NCBI GenBank assembly: GCA_964443875.1
Contig: CAYUET010000078.1
Coordinates: forward strand, 1 to 5,213
Direction: 5' to 3'
Origin: CAYUET01 sp964443875
GTDB lineage: Bacteria; Auribacterota; JAFGBW01
DNA length: 5,213 bases
The notes under the pieces were generated by a model. That model saw only the letters and a program-made list of their open reading frames with translations, was not told the origin of the DNA and did not search any database. The translations under genes were made by a program, and so were the position numbers. This document shows, one piece after another, positions 1-5,213 of this stretch; the stretch's first letter is position 1, and the number at the start of each line of letters is the position of its first letter.

Positions 1-1
1 T

Positions 2-490
2 ATTCAGGCGGCACTTACCGGCCACCTGGTATTTAGTACATTGCACACAAACGATGCATCGAGCGCTATTACGCGTCTTATTGATCAGGGCATTGAACCT
101 TTTTTAGTAGCCTCTGCGGTAAGGGGGATTCTGGCTCAGAGACTGGTAAGAAAAATATGTCCAGAATGTAAAACACCTTATTCCGCCACTGCCCGGGAGA
201 TGGAAGTTTTAAATTTGAGTTCTGAAAAGATTCCTCAATTATATAAAGGGGCCGGATGTGTCAACTGCAATAACACCGGCTATAAGGGACGCTGCGGAAT
301 ATTTGAACTTATGACGATGCATCCCAATATTCAGGAGCTGGTTTTTGAAAAACGTTCGTCCTCTGAAATCCGTCAAGTTGCCATTCAGAATGGAATGAGG
401 ACATTGAGAGAGGATGGCGTTATAAAAGTATTAAATGGGACAACAACCATTGAGGAATTGTTACGCGTCACAAAAATAGGAGAAACCTAA
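2..490 (+). CDS. PilB/GspE-family type IV pilus assembly (or type II secretion) ATPase, C-terminal part, 5' end outside window
   Basis: Only the last 162 residues are present; the reading frame is already open at base 2 and the start lies upstream. The visible part begins just after the Walker B region with IQAALTGHLVFSTLHTND, the His box of secretion ATPases. A tetracysteine zinc-binding motif follows: C-P-E-C (cysteine codons at 158 and 167) and C-V-N-C (257 and 266), then GYKGRCGIFEL. This C-terminal metal-binding module is typical of PilB/GspE and absent from PilT, so the call to the assembly class is firm. The family forms a cytoplasmic hexamer whose ATP hydrolysis drives pilin or pseudopilin polymerisation through the inner-membrane PilC/GspF platform. 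The TTG at 41 is an internal leucine codon, not a start. The next gene starts one base after its stop, implying an operon and coupled translation. PilB and GspE cannot be separated from this fragment; the adjacent pilT favours PilB. Confidence 0.93.
   Translation: MQAALTGHLVFSTLHTNDASSAITRLIDQGIEPFLVASAVRGILAQRLVRKICPECKTPYSATAREMEVLNLSSEKIPQLYKGAGCVNCNNTGYKGRCGIFELMTMHPNIQELVFEKRSSSEIRQVAIQNGMRTLREDGVIKVLNGTTTIEELLRVTKIGET
478..482 (+). promoter_or_regulatory. Ribosome binding site for pilT
   Basis: AGGAG lies nine bases before the ATG at 492, inside the last codons of the upstream ATPase gene. It supports 492 as the start over the in-frame ATG at 504, which would sit 21 bases away from it. 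The later ATG would still give a plausible PilT N-terminus (MSSLLQIVVDENASDLHL), so the start is likely rather than certain. Confidence 0.6.
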
Positions 491-491
491 A

Positions 492-1574
492 ATGGGACTG
501 GAAATGAGTTCTTTGCTTCAGATCGTCGTAGACGAAAATGCTTCGGATCTTCATTTAAGTGTCGGGAAACCTCCCGTCTTGAGGGTTAACGGAAGGCTGG
601 AATCCCTGGATGTCGATGTTTTGGAGCCTGAGGATACGGAAACCTATGTGAAGTCCATTACCTCTGAAGAACATCTTCAGAAAATTCAGGAGGTCGGTTC
701 TGCAGATTTCGGATTTGCCTTTGGAGACATAGCCCGTTTCAGAGTTGCTGTACTAAAGCAAAAAGGGTTTTACGGCATGGTGTTGCGTCTGATTCCCAAC
801 AGAATGCTGACGCTTGAGGAAATAGGATTGCCGATTTCCATTAAAGATCTTCTGTTCAGACCCAGAGGCTTATTCCTGGTGACAGGGCCTACCGGCTCCG
901 GAAAAACCACTACTCTGGCAAGCATGATCAATATTATCAACCAGGAACGGGATACTCATATCATTACGATTGAAGATCCTATTGAATATTATCACAGCCA
1001 TAAAAAAGGGCTGGTGACGCAGAGGGAAATAGGGGTGGATGTACCTTCGTTTAAAGAGGCGATCAGGCGTGCCTTAAGACAGGATCCTGATGTGATTCTC
1101 GTGGGAGAAATGAGAGATCTGGATACAATTGAAGCGGCCATAACGGCTGCAGAAACCGGACATCTTGTGTTTGGTACCCTTCATACCACAGGTTCCGCCA
1201 AGACCGTAGACAGAATCATTGATGCATTCCCCCCATCTCAGCAGGAACAGATCCGTGCTCAGCTTTCCACTTCCATTCTTTGCGTGATCTCCCAACTCCT
1301 TCTTCCAAAGGCCAATCAAAAGGGAAGAGTCGCGGCCTTTGAGATTATGGTTTCAACGCCCTCTATCCAGAACCTGATCCGTGAAAACAAAACCTATCGA
1401 ATTACTTCGGATATTCAAACCGGAGCGAAGTTCGGGATGCAGACTCTGGATTCCCATCTTTATGATTTATACTCTCAGGGGCTTATCAGCTATGCAGATC
1501 TCATCACCAAAGCCCAGGATCCTGAAAGTCTGGGAATGAAGCTGGCTCAGGAAATGAAAGCCAAGAAAAAATAA
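492..1574 (+). CDS. pilT: PilT-type twitching motility / pilus retraction ATPase
   Basis: A 360-residue protein, close to the usual PilT length. PilT is a cytoplasmic hexameric ATPase that depolymerises the type IV pilus, powering twitching motility, surface adhesion changes and DNA uptake. Seen in order: the N-terminal PAS-like domain with ASDLHLSVGKPPVLRVNG (about 17-34); Walker A GPTGSGKTT (132-140, Lys138); Asp box ITIEDPIEY (158-166); Walker B DPDVILVGEMRD (198-209, Glu206); His box TGHLVFGTLHT (222-232); and SIQNLIRE (291-298). The last is a variant of the AIRNLIRE motif needed for retraction in studied PilTs, with Ala to Ser and Arg to Gln. There is no tetracysteine module, separating it from the two flanking PilB/GspE proteins. 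The C-terminus is lysine-rich (KAKKK). The gene starts one base after the upstream stop and ends two bases before the next ATG, so it is the middle gene of a tight operon. PilU or another PilT paralogue cannot be excluded from sequence alone. Confidence 0.95.
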   Translation: MGLEMSSLLQIVVDENASDLHLSVGKPPVLRVNGRLESLDVDVLEPEDTETYVKSITSEEHLQKIQEVGSADFGFAFGDIARFRVAVLKQKGFYGMVLRLIPNRMLTLEEIGLPISIKDLLFRPRGLFLVTGPTGSGKTTTLASMINIINQERDTHIITIEDPIEYYHSHKKGLVTQREIGVDVPSFKEAIRRALRQDPDVILVGEMRDLDTIEAAITAAETGHLVFGTLHTTGSAKTVDRIIDAFPPSQQEQIRAQLSTSILCVISQLLLPKANQKGRVAAFEIMVSTPSIQNLIRENKTYRITSDIQTGAKFGMQTLDSHLYDLYSQGLISYADLITKAQDPESLGMKLAQEMKAKKK

Positions 1575-1576
1575 AT

Positions 1577-3265
1577 ATGAGTGAAGCAAGCGAATTTTTA
1601 TTGGCAGAGCAACTGATGGATTCGGGTGTCCTTTCCAGGAATGCTTTTGATGAAGTTATGAAAAATCGTCCTGTCCACGAGGTTTCCCTCAGAAATTATC
1701 TTGTACATAAGGGATTGATTACAGAAACCCAGATTTTGTCTTTTTTGAGCCGTGAAATGTCCTTGCCAATGGTTTATATTTCAGAGGTTCATCCTGAAGC
1801 TCATCTCCTTTCCATGGTGAGTCTGACTCAGGCTTCTGCTTATCATATTTTTCCCCTACGTGAAGAAAACAATGAGGTTATTCTGGGTATCGTGGATCCT
1901 TTGGATGCCAATATTCAGGATGACCTGCGTTTTTGTTTTTCATTTACCTACCGTTTTGAATTATTGTCACCAGAAGATCATAAAGCGCTTTTAATAAAAT
2001 TTTATAAAATGGATCTGGAAGGTTCTCCTGATAATGGGGATTCCTTTTCTGCTCTGGATGAAAAAATCGATGTAGGGTCCGAAGGGGATCCTGCTGTCAA
2101 TGATGCGCCCGTGGTTGTTCTTTTAAATAATATCTTATTGCAGGCCATTAATGATCACGCTTCCGATGTTCATTTTGAGCCTTTTGAGGATGAATTTAAA
2201 ATCCGTTATCGTATAGACGGAACCTTGTACGATATGATTCCTCCTCCCCGGAATCTCGCCTTTTCGGTTCTTTCAAGAATTAAGGTCATGGCCAGGATGA
2301 ATATTGCCGAAAAAAGGATTCCCCAGGATGGAAGAATTTCATTAAAGATCGGCGGAAAGCCCATTGATTTGCGTGTCTCTACCATTCCTACCTCCTTTGG
2401 GGAAAGCGCAGTGCTTCGAGTTCTTGACCGCTCTCATATTAAACTGGAACTGGATAAAATCGGCATGGGGCGGGATATTCTTGATAAAGTCCGCGAGATT
2501 ATCCATAAGCCTAATGGGATTTTTATTGCCACAGGGCCGACGGGTGCAGGAAAAACAACAACACTTTATTCCTGTCTGCAGGAAATTAATACCATTGACA
2601 GTAAAATTATTACAACAGAAGATCCTGTTGAATATGATATTGAAGGTATTACCCAGGTTGCGATCAATGACAATATCGGTTTGACTTTTGCCGCCTGTTT
2701 AAGATCCATTCTCCGTCAGGATCCTGACAGGATCATGGTCGGTGAAATCAGAGACCTTGATACCATGAACATGGCCATTCAGGCTTCTCTTACCGGGCAT
2801 CTTGTGTTGACCACCCTTCATACCAATGATTCTTCTTCCGGTCTTACGAGGCTTATTGATATGGGGGTTGAGCCTTTTTTGATCTGCTCTTCTCTTGAAG
2901 GAATTTTAGCCCAGAGACTTGTCAGGAGAATTTGTCCGGATTGCAGGACAAGCTATACCCCTACCGAAAGTTCTTTAAAGCTGATTAATCTTAAGCCCGA
3001 AGACATCGGTAATAAAAAATTTTATAAGGGTGTCGGGTGCGATCAATGCAATGGAATAGGATATAAGGGAAGAATAGGCATCTATGAGCTTTTACTGATT
3101 AGTGATGAGATCCGGCTCCTCCTGATGAAGAAATCAACCGCTTCAATGGTTAAAGAGGCTGCCATCCGTTTTGGAATGGTTCCTCTGTTAGAGGATGGAA
3201 TCAACAAGATTTTAGCAGGGGTTACGACCATTGAAGAAGTTGCAGCCTGGGCAATGAACGATTAA
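1577..3265 (+). CDS. Second PilB/GspE-family assembly ATPase, complete
   Basis: A 562-residue protein, full length for PilB/GspE. It should act as a cytoplasmic hexamer powering pilus or pseudopilus assembly through a PilC/GspF platform. Residues 1 to about 145 form a T2SSE_N/MshEN-like N-terminal domain. The core follows: ASDVHFEP (195-202), IRYRIDG (209-215), Walker A GPTGAGKTT (320-328, Lys326), Asp box ITTEDPVEY (345-353), Walker B DPDRIMVGEIRD (382-393, Glu390) and His box TGHLVLTTLHT (406-416). The zinc module is intact: Cys453/Cys456 and Cys488/Cys491, followed by GYKGRIGIYEL. All ATPase motifs look competent. The start is two bases after the pilT stop with no good Shine-Dalgarno sequence (only A-rich GAAAG/AAGAAAA), so translation probably depends on ribosomes finishing pilT. 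By hand alignment it matches the upstream ATPase at about 43 of 60 residues around the His box and first zinc knuckle, so the two are paralogues rather than recent copies. Whether it serves the same pilus, a second pilus or type II secretion is not decided by the sequence. Confidence 0.94.
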   Translation: MSEASEFLLAEQLMDSGVLSRNAFDEVMKNRPVHEVSLRNYLVHKGLITETQILSFLSREMSLPMVYISEVHPEAHLLSMVSLTQASAYHIFPLREENNEVILGIVDPLDANIQDDLRFCFSFTYRFELLSPEDHKALLIKFYKMDLEGSPDNGDSFSALDEKIDVGSEGDPAVNDAPVVVLLNNILLQAINDHASDVHFEPFEDEFKIRYRIDGTLYDMIPPPRNLAFSVLSRIKVMARMNIAEKRIPQDGRISLKIGGKPIDLRVSTIPTSFGESAVLRVLDRSHIKLELDKIGMGRDILDKVREIIHKPNGIFIATGPTGAGKTTTLYSCLQEINTIDSKIITTEDPVEYDIEGITQVAINDNIGLTFAACLRSILRQDPDRIMVGEIRDLDTMNMAIQASLTGHLVLTTLHTNDSSSGLTRLIDMGVEPFLICSSLEGILAQRLVRRICPDCRTSYTPTESSLKLINLKPEDIGNKKFYKGVGCDQCNGIGYKGRIGIYELLLISDEIRLLLMKKSTASMVKEAAIRFGMVPLLEDGINKILAGVTTIEEVAAWAMND

Positions 3266-3374
3266 AATTTTTCAGATGTAAAATTTATCATTTGTCGGAT
3301 CTGAATACACTTTCCAGATACTCTTTTATTATTGATTATTGAAAAAAATATTATAGTGACTAAGTATCCTGATA

Positions 3375-3411
3375 TTTAGAGAAAATGAATAAAATTCGAT
3401 ATTTTTCTAAA
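3375..3411 (+). repeat. AT-rich imperfect inverted repeat (two nested stems)
   Basis: The outer arms are TTTAGA-g-AAAA (3375-3385) and TTTT-TCTAAA (3402-3411), with one bulged base. The inner arms are GAAT (3387-3390) and ATTC (3394-3397) around AAA. Together they could fold into one interrupted hairpin. It is not followed by a T-run on either strand, so it does not look like a standard intrinsic terminator. In DNA this poor in G+C such dyads also arise by chance. Confidence 0.3.
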
Positions 3412-3432
3412 AAAATGTTTTCTGAAAATGTT
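3412..3432 (+). repeat. Short direct repeat of AAAATGTT
   Basis: The octamer AAAATGTT occurs at 3412-3419 and again at 3425-3432, a 13-base period, with a related AAAATG at 3382-3387. The copies lie in the noncoding spacer and could be repeated protein-binding sites. They could also be chance in A/T-rich sequence. Confidence 0.25.
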
Positions 3433-3497
3433 AAATGAAGACTTTTTCCTAAACTTTCAATGAAAACTAATTTTCTTTTTGCCAAAAAACTTTAATT

Positions 3498-3526
3498 TTG
3501 GTACAAAATCTGACCTTGTTAACAAT
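3498..3526 (+). promoter_or_regulatory. Candidate sigma70-type promoter for ackA
   Basis: TTGGTA (3498-3503; 4 of 6 to the TTGACA consensus) is followed after 17 bases by AACAAT (3521-3526; 4 of 6 to TATAAT). It would start transcription near 3533 and leave a leader of roughly 85 bases before ackA. Position and spacing are suitable. However, similar partial matches are easy to find in sequence this AT-rich, so this is a candidate only. Confidence 0.22.
3516..3525 (+). promoter_or_regulatory. Perfect 10-bp palindrome TTGTTAACAA, possible operator
   Basis: TTGTTAACAA is a perfect dyad that overlaps the candidate -10 element upstream of ackA, where a repressor site would be expected. The half TTGTTAA resembles a Rex (redox regulator) half-site. 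However, the known Rex operator separates its two halves by four bases and here they overlap. The binding protein is therefore unknown and function is inference. Confidence 0.25.
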
Positions 3527-3560
3527 TTTTATTAATCAAAGAGTTCATTTTTTTTCTTTA

Positions 3561-3580
3561 TTATTTTGAATTCTTAATAA
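3561..3580 (+). promoter_or_regulatory. 20-bp interrupted palindrome upstream of ackA, possible operator
   Basis: The arms TTATT (3561-3565) and AATAA (3576-3580) flank a central GAATTC (3568-3573), with two mismatched T:T positions between them, so 16 of 20 bases are symmetric. It ends 37 bases before the ackA start. It could be a regulator-binding site in the leader or promoter-proximal region. No family match is claimed. Confidence 0.27.
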
Positions 3581-3603
3581 AACTAAATAGGATTAGAATA
3601 GAA

Positions 3604-3608
3604 AAGGG
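3604..3608 (+). promoter_or_regulatory. Ribosome binding site for ackA
   Basis: AAGGG lies nine bases before the ATG at 3618. It is a moderate match to the anti-Shine-Dalgarno complement and favours 3618. The very next codon is also ATG, but starting at 3618 places every conserved residue at the number it has in the well-studied Methanosarcina thermophila acetate kinase. Confidence 0.5.
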
Positions 3609-3617
3609 TGTGGCTAT

Positions 3618-5078
3618 ATGATGGTGTTATGTCTTAACTGCGGCAGTTCTTCAGTGAAATACAGGCTTTATGATTGGGATAATCGGAAAACTCTTGCTTC
3701 AGGAGCTGTTGAAAGAGTCGGAATCAGCGGCACTTTCTGTGAACAGGAAGCCCCGGGAAAGTCCAAAGTTAAGGTCGCGAGAGATTGTGCAAATCACAAG
3801 GAAGCCATTCAGCTGGCCATAGAGACAATTACTCATAAGGAGCTTGGTGTTATTAAGGATTTGTCTCTCATTACGGCAGTGGGACATCGGGTGCTTCATG
3901 GGGGGGAAAAGGTTATTCATTCTGTTATCATAACCCCTGAAATGATAAAGACTTTTGAGGATTTGTCCGATCTGGGTCCCTTGCATAATCCGTCAAATGT
4001 CATGGGAATCAAGGCCGCTCAGGCCCTCATGCCCGGAATCAAGCACATGGCGATCATGGATACAGCCTGGCATCAGACCATGCCTGATTATGTCTATATG
4101 TATGCCCTCCCTTATGAATGGTATACCAAATATGGTATTCGCCGTTACGGATTCCACGGAACGTCCCTTCTTTATGTGGCAAAAAGAGCCGCTGTTCTTT
4201 TGGAAAAAAATCCTTTTGAATGCAATCTGATTACCTGTCATATCGGTAACGGGGTATCCGTCAATGCTGTGAAAAGTGGAATTTCTTTTGATACTTCCAT
4301 GGGGTTAACTCCTCAGGAAGGAGTGATGATGGGAACTCGCGCCGGAGATCATGACGGAGCTATAGATTTTTACATGATGCAGAAGGAAAATATATCTCCC
4401 AAGGAGATGGATTCGATTCTTAATAAAAAGTCAGGTTTACTCGGAGTTACAGGCCGTTCTTCAGATATGCGGGACATTCAGTCGGCTGTTGAAGAAAAGG
4501 ATCCAAAGGCCATATTAGCTCTGGAAATATACTGCTACCGTCTTAAAAAGTATCTTGGGGCCTATTCTTTTGGTTTAGGGAAGGTTGATGCGATTGTATT
4601 TACCGCCGGAATCGGTGAAATGTCTGCTGTTGTGAGAGCCAAGGCTTTAGACGGTCTGGAGCAATATGGAATCATTTACGATAAAGAAAAGAATCTGAAT
4701 GCCAGAACCCGGAATTGTGAGTCCGATATCAGCGCTCCAAATTCAAAAGTGAAAATTTTTGTTATTCCTACGGATGAAGAACGTGTTTTTATTGAGGATG
4801 TTGTCAATCTGACAAAGGGCACCTATGATCTGCATACCAAATTTCATTACCGTTTTCAGGATACGGATTATGTCAATACCCTCAGATGCCTTGAGTTTGC
4901 TGAAGAAATGAAAAAAAATCCGGCACGTCTCGGCATTATGGCAGAAGTGTTTAAAAAAGCTTTCTTTCAGGAAGTACAGAATAATCCGGCGTTGAAGCAG
5001 AAGATAAAAGATATTCCCGAACTTGGAAAACAGGCTGCTTTTATGCCCCCGTCTTTAAGGTCTGAACTGGGTTTTTAA
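3618..5078 (+). CDS. ackA: Acetate kinase with C-terminal extension
   Basis: This enzyme interconverts acetate plus ATP and acetyl phosphate plus ADP in the cytoplasm; with phosphotransacetylase it makes ATP from acetyl-CoA during fermentation or overflow. The ASKHA-fold signatures are complete: LNCGSSSVKY (6-15, Asn7), GHRVLHGG (89-96, Arg91), PLHNP (121-125, His123), MDTAWH (147-152, Asp148), YGFHGTS (177-183, Phe179/His180), HIGNG (208-212, Asn211), GTRAGDHDG (239-247, Arg241), TAGIGE (329-334) and TDEE (385-388). The first six signatures and Arg241 fall at the numbers used for the Methanosarcina thermophila enzyme, which supports both activity and the chosen start. Two things are odd. The usual GDxDP has Gly247 instead of Pro. 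The protein also has 486 residues where about 400 is typical: after TDEERVFIEDVVNLTKGTYD some 85 charged, apparently helical residues follow (from about 402, bases 4821-5075) that I do not recognise. A phosphotransacetylase-like gene follows after 55 bases. Butyrate kinase is excluded by the acetate kinase motifs; a propionate preference is possible. Confidence 0.96.
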   Translation: MMVLCLNCGSSSVKYRLYDWDNRKTLASGAVERVGISGTFCEQEAPGKSKVKVARDCANHKEAIQLAIETITHKELGVIKDLSLITAVGHRVLHGGEKVIHSVIITPEMIKTFEDLSDLGPLHNPSNVMGIKAAQALMPGIKHMAIMDTAWHQTMPDYVYMYALPYEWYTKYGIRRYGFHGTSLLYVAKRAAVLLEKNPFECNLITCHIGNGVSVNAVKSGISFDTSMGLTPQEGVMMGTRAGDHDGAIDFYMMQKENISPKEMDSILNKKSGLLGVTGRSSDMRDIQSAVEEKDPKAILALEIYCYRLKKYLGAYSFGLGKVDAIVFTAGIGEMSAVVRAKALDGLEQYGIIYDKEKNLNARTRNCESDISAPNSKVKIFVIPTDEERVFIEDVVNLTKGTYDLHTKFHYRFQDTDYVNTLRCLEFAEEMKKNPARLGIMAEVFKKAFFQEVQNNPALKQKIKDIPELGKQAAFMPPSLRSELGF

Positions 5079-5103
5079 TTTAGGTATTCAACCTGAAATT
5101 TTT
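5077..5103 (+). terminator. Weak hairpin with short T-run between ackA and the next gene
   Basis: AATTT-AGGT (5077-5085), loop ATTCA, then ACCT-g-AAATT (5091-5100) form nine pairs with one bulged G, followed by T to 5103. The left arm overlaps the ackA stop codon. Only two pairs are G:C, so it is more likely a partial attenuator or 3'-end stabiliser than a full terminator, and read-through into the next gene is expected. Confidence 0.28.
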
Positions 5104-5121
5104 CATATATCAGAATCATCA

Positions 5122-5127
5122 GAGAGG
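5122..5127 (+). promoter_or_regulatory. Ribosome binding site for the downstream acyltransferase gene
   Basis: GAGAGG lies six bases before the ATG at 5134. It is the best Shine-Dalgarno match of the ackA block and fixes the start of the truncated downstream gene. Confidence 0.65.
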
Positions 5128-5133
5128 TAAATA

Positions 5134-5213
5134 ATGATAGCAAAACTGGAAGAGTTAGTGCAGAAAGTAAAACAGAACAAGCCCAAACGCCTGGCTGTTG
5201 CCTGCGGTGAAGA
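5134..5213 (+). CDS. Phosphate acetyl/butyryltransferase family protein, N-terminal part only
   Basis: The first 26 codons read MIAKLEELVQKVKQNKPKRL, then AVACGE, and run off the window edge. A short helix (LEELVQKVK) followed by KPKRLAVACGE resembles the N-terminus of PTA_PTB-family enzymes, which commonly begin with a helix and then a strand of the type KRLAVAxAED. These cytoplasmic enzymes transfer an acyl group between CoA and phosphate; phosphotransacetylase would supply acetyl phosphate to the acetate kinase encoded just upstream. A strong ribosome binding site precedes it, and the 55-base gap suggests co-transcription with ackA. The fragment is too short to separate acetyl from butyryl specificity, and the family assignment leans on gene context as well as sequence. 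Confidence 0.7.
   Translation, partial: MIAKLEELVQKVKQNKPKRLAVACGE

Larger units (their letters stand above)
3266..3617 (+). other. AT-rich intergenic region between the ATPase operon and ackA
   Basis: This stretch of 352 bases is about 22% G+C (78 of 352 by hand count), far below the flanking genes. It has A-tracts (3342-3348, 3409-3415, 3484-3489) and a run of eight T (3548-3555). No open frame longer than a few dozen codons with a good start is visible on either strand. It must contain the end of the ATPase transcript and the promoter of ackA if that gene has its own. It holds several small dyads, listed separately. No GC-rich hairpin followed by a T-run was found, so any terminator here is weak or factor-dependent. 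Confidence 0.8.

Noticed and set aside
41..61. TTG at 41 as the start of the first ATPase gene
   Set aside because: The frame is open upstream to base 2 and encodes conserved His-box residues (TGHLVFST) before the TTG, so this is the inside of a gene cut by the window edge.
1074..1319. Minus-strand open frame inside pilT
   Set aside because: It lies opposite the Walker B and His-box coding region of a strongly conserved gene and has no recognisable protein features, so it is a shadow frame.
3265..3286. Inverted repeat AAATTTT / AAAATTT right after the second assembly ATPase, as a terminator
   Set aside because: The seven-pair stem is entirely A:T with an eight-base loop and no following T-run, too weak to call a terminator.
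3385..3438. 17-codon open frame (MNKIRYFSKKMFSENVK) in the spacer
   Set aside because: It is very short and has no convincing ribosome binding site. It lies in A/T-rich DNA where such frames arise by chance, and its composition is that of the spacer rather than of a gene.
3499..3514. Sigma54-like promoter TGGTAC...TGAC
   Set aside because: The GG element is present but the invariant GC of the -12 element is replaced by GA, so the match fails at an essential position.
3516..3533. Full Rex operator (TTGTTAA, four bases, TTAACAA)
   Set aside because: Only one half-site aligns at the proper spacing. The second TTAACAA overlaps the first instead of following a four-base gap.
3699..4241. Additional open frames on both strands inside ackA
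   Set aside because: They overlap conserved acetate kinase coding sequence in other frames and show no independent signals.
1..5213. Mobile element, CRISPR array, defence system, tRNA or rRNA
   Set aside because: I found no transposase, integrase, nuclease or toxin genes, no regularly spaced long repeats, and no tRNA- or rRNA-like segments. The genes are ordinary pilus-motor and acetate-metabolism genes.

Overview
The window carries five protein genes, all on the + strand. It falls into two functional blocks separated by a very AT-rich spacer of about 350 bases.

Left block (to about 3265): a tightly packed run of three secretion/type IV pilus motor ATPases. The first is the C-terminal end of a PilB/GspE-type assembly ATPase, cut by the window edge. 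One base after its stop comes a complete PilT-type retraction ATPase. Two bases after that comes a complete second PilB/GspE-type ATPase with its own N-terminal domain. The spacing points to one co-transcribed, translationally coupled unit that drives pilus extension and retraction, or a related type II secretion pseudopilus.

Spacer (3266-3617): noncoding, only about 22% G+C by hand count. It contains several small AT-rich dyads, a weak sigma70-like promoter candidate and a short direct repeat, but no convincing gene and no strong intrinsic terminator.

Right block (3618 to the end): a complete acetate kinase with every catalytic residue in place and an unusual C-terminal extension of about 85 residues. 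After 55 bases comes the first 26 codons of what looks like a phosphate acetyl/butyryltransferase. Together these would interconvert acyl-CoA, acyl phosphate and acetate with ATP formation, as in fermentative or acetate-overflow metabolism.

The organism is a bacterium of moderate G+C in its genes (roughly mid-40s percent by eye) with type IV pilus or type II secretion machinery, so probably diderm. The PilT sequence between its His box and C-terminus (TTGSAKTVDRIIDAFPPSQQ and what follows) reminds me of PilTs from the Planctomycetes/Lentisphaerae/Omnitrophica part of the tree. That is an impression from memory, not a database result. I see no mobile element, CRISPR array, tRNA or rRNA. I also see no clear evidence of a new biological system; the most unusual items are the doubled assembly ATPase and the acetate kinase extension.
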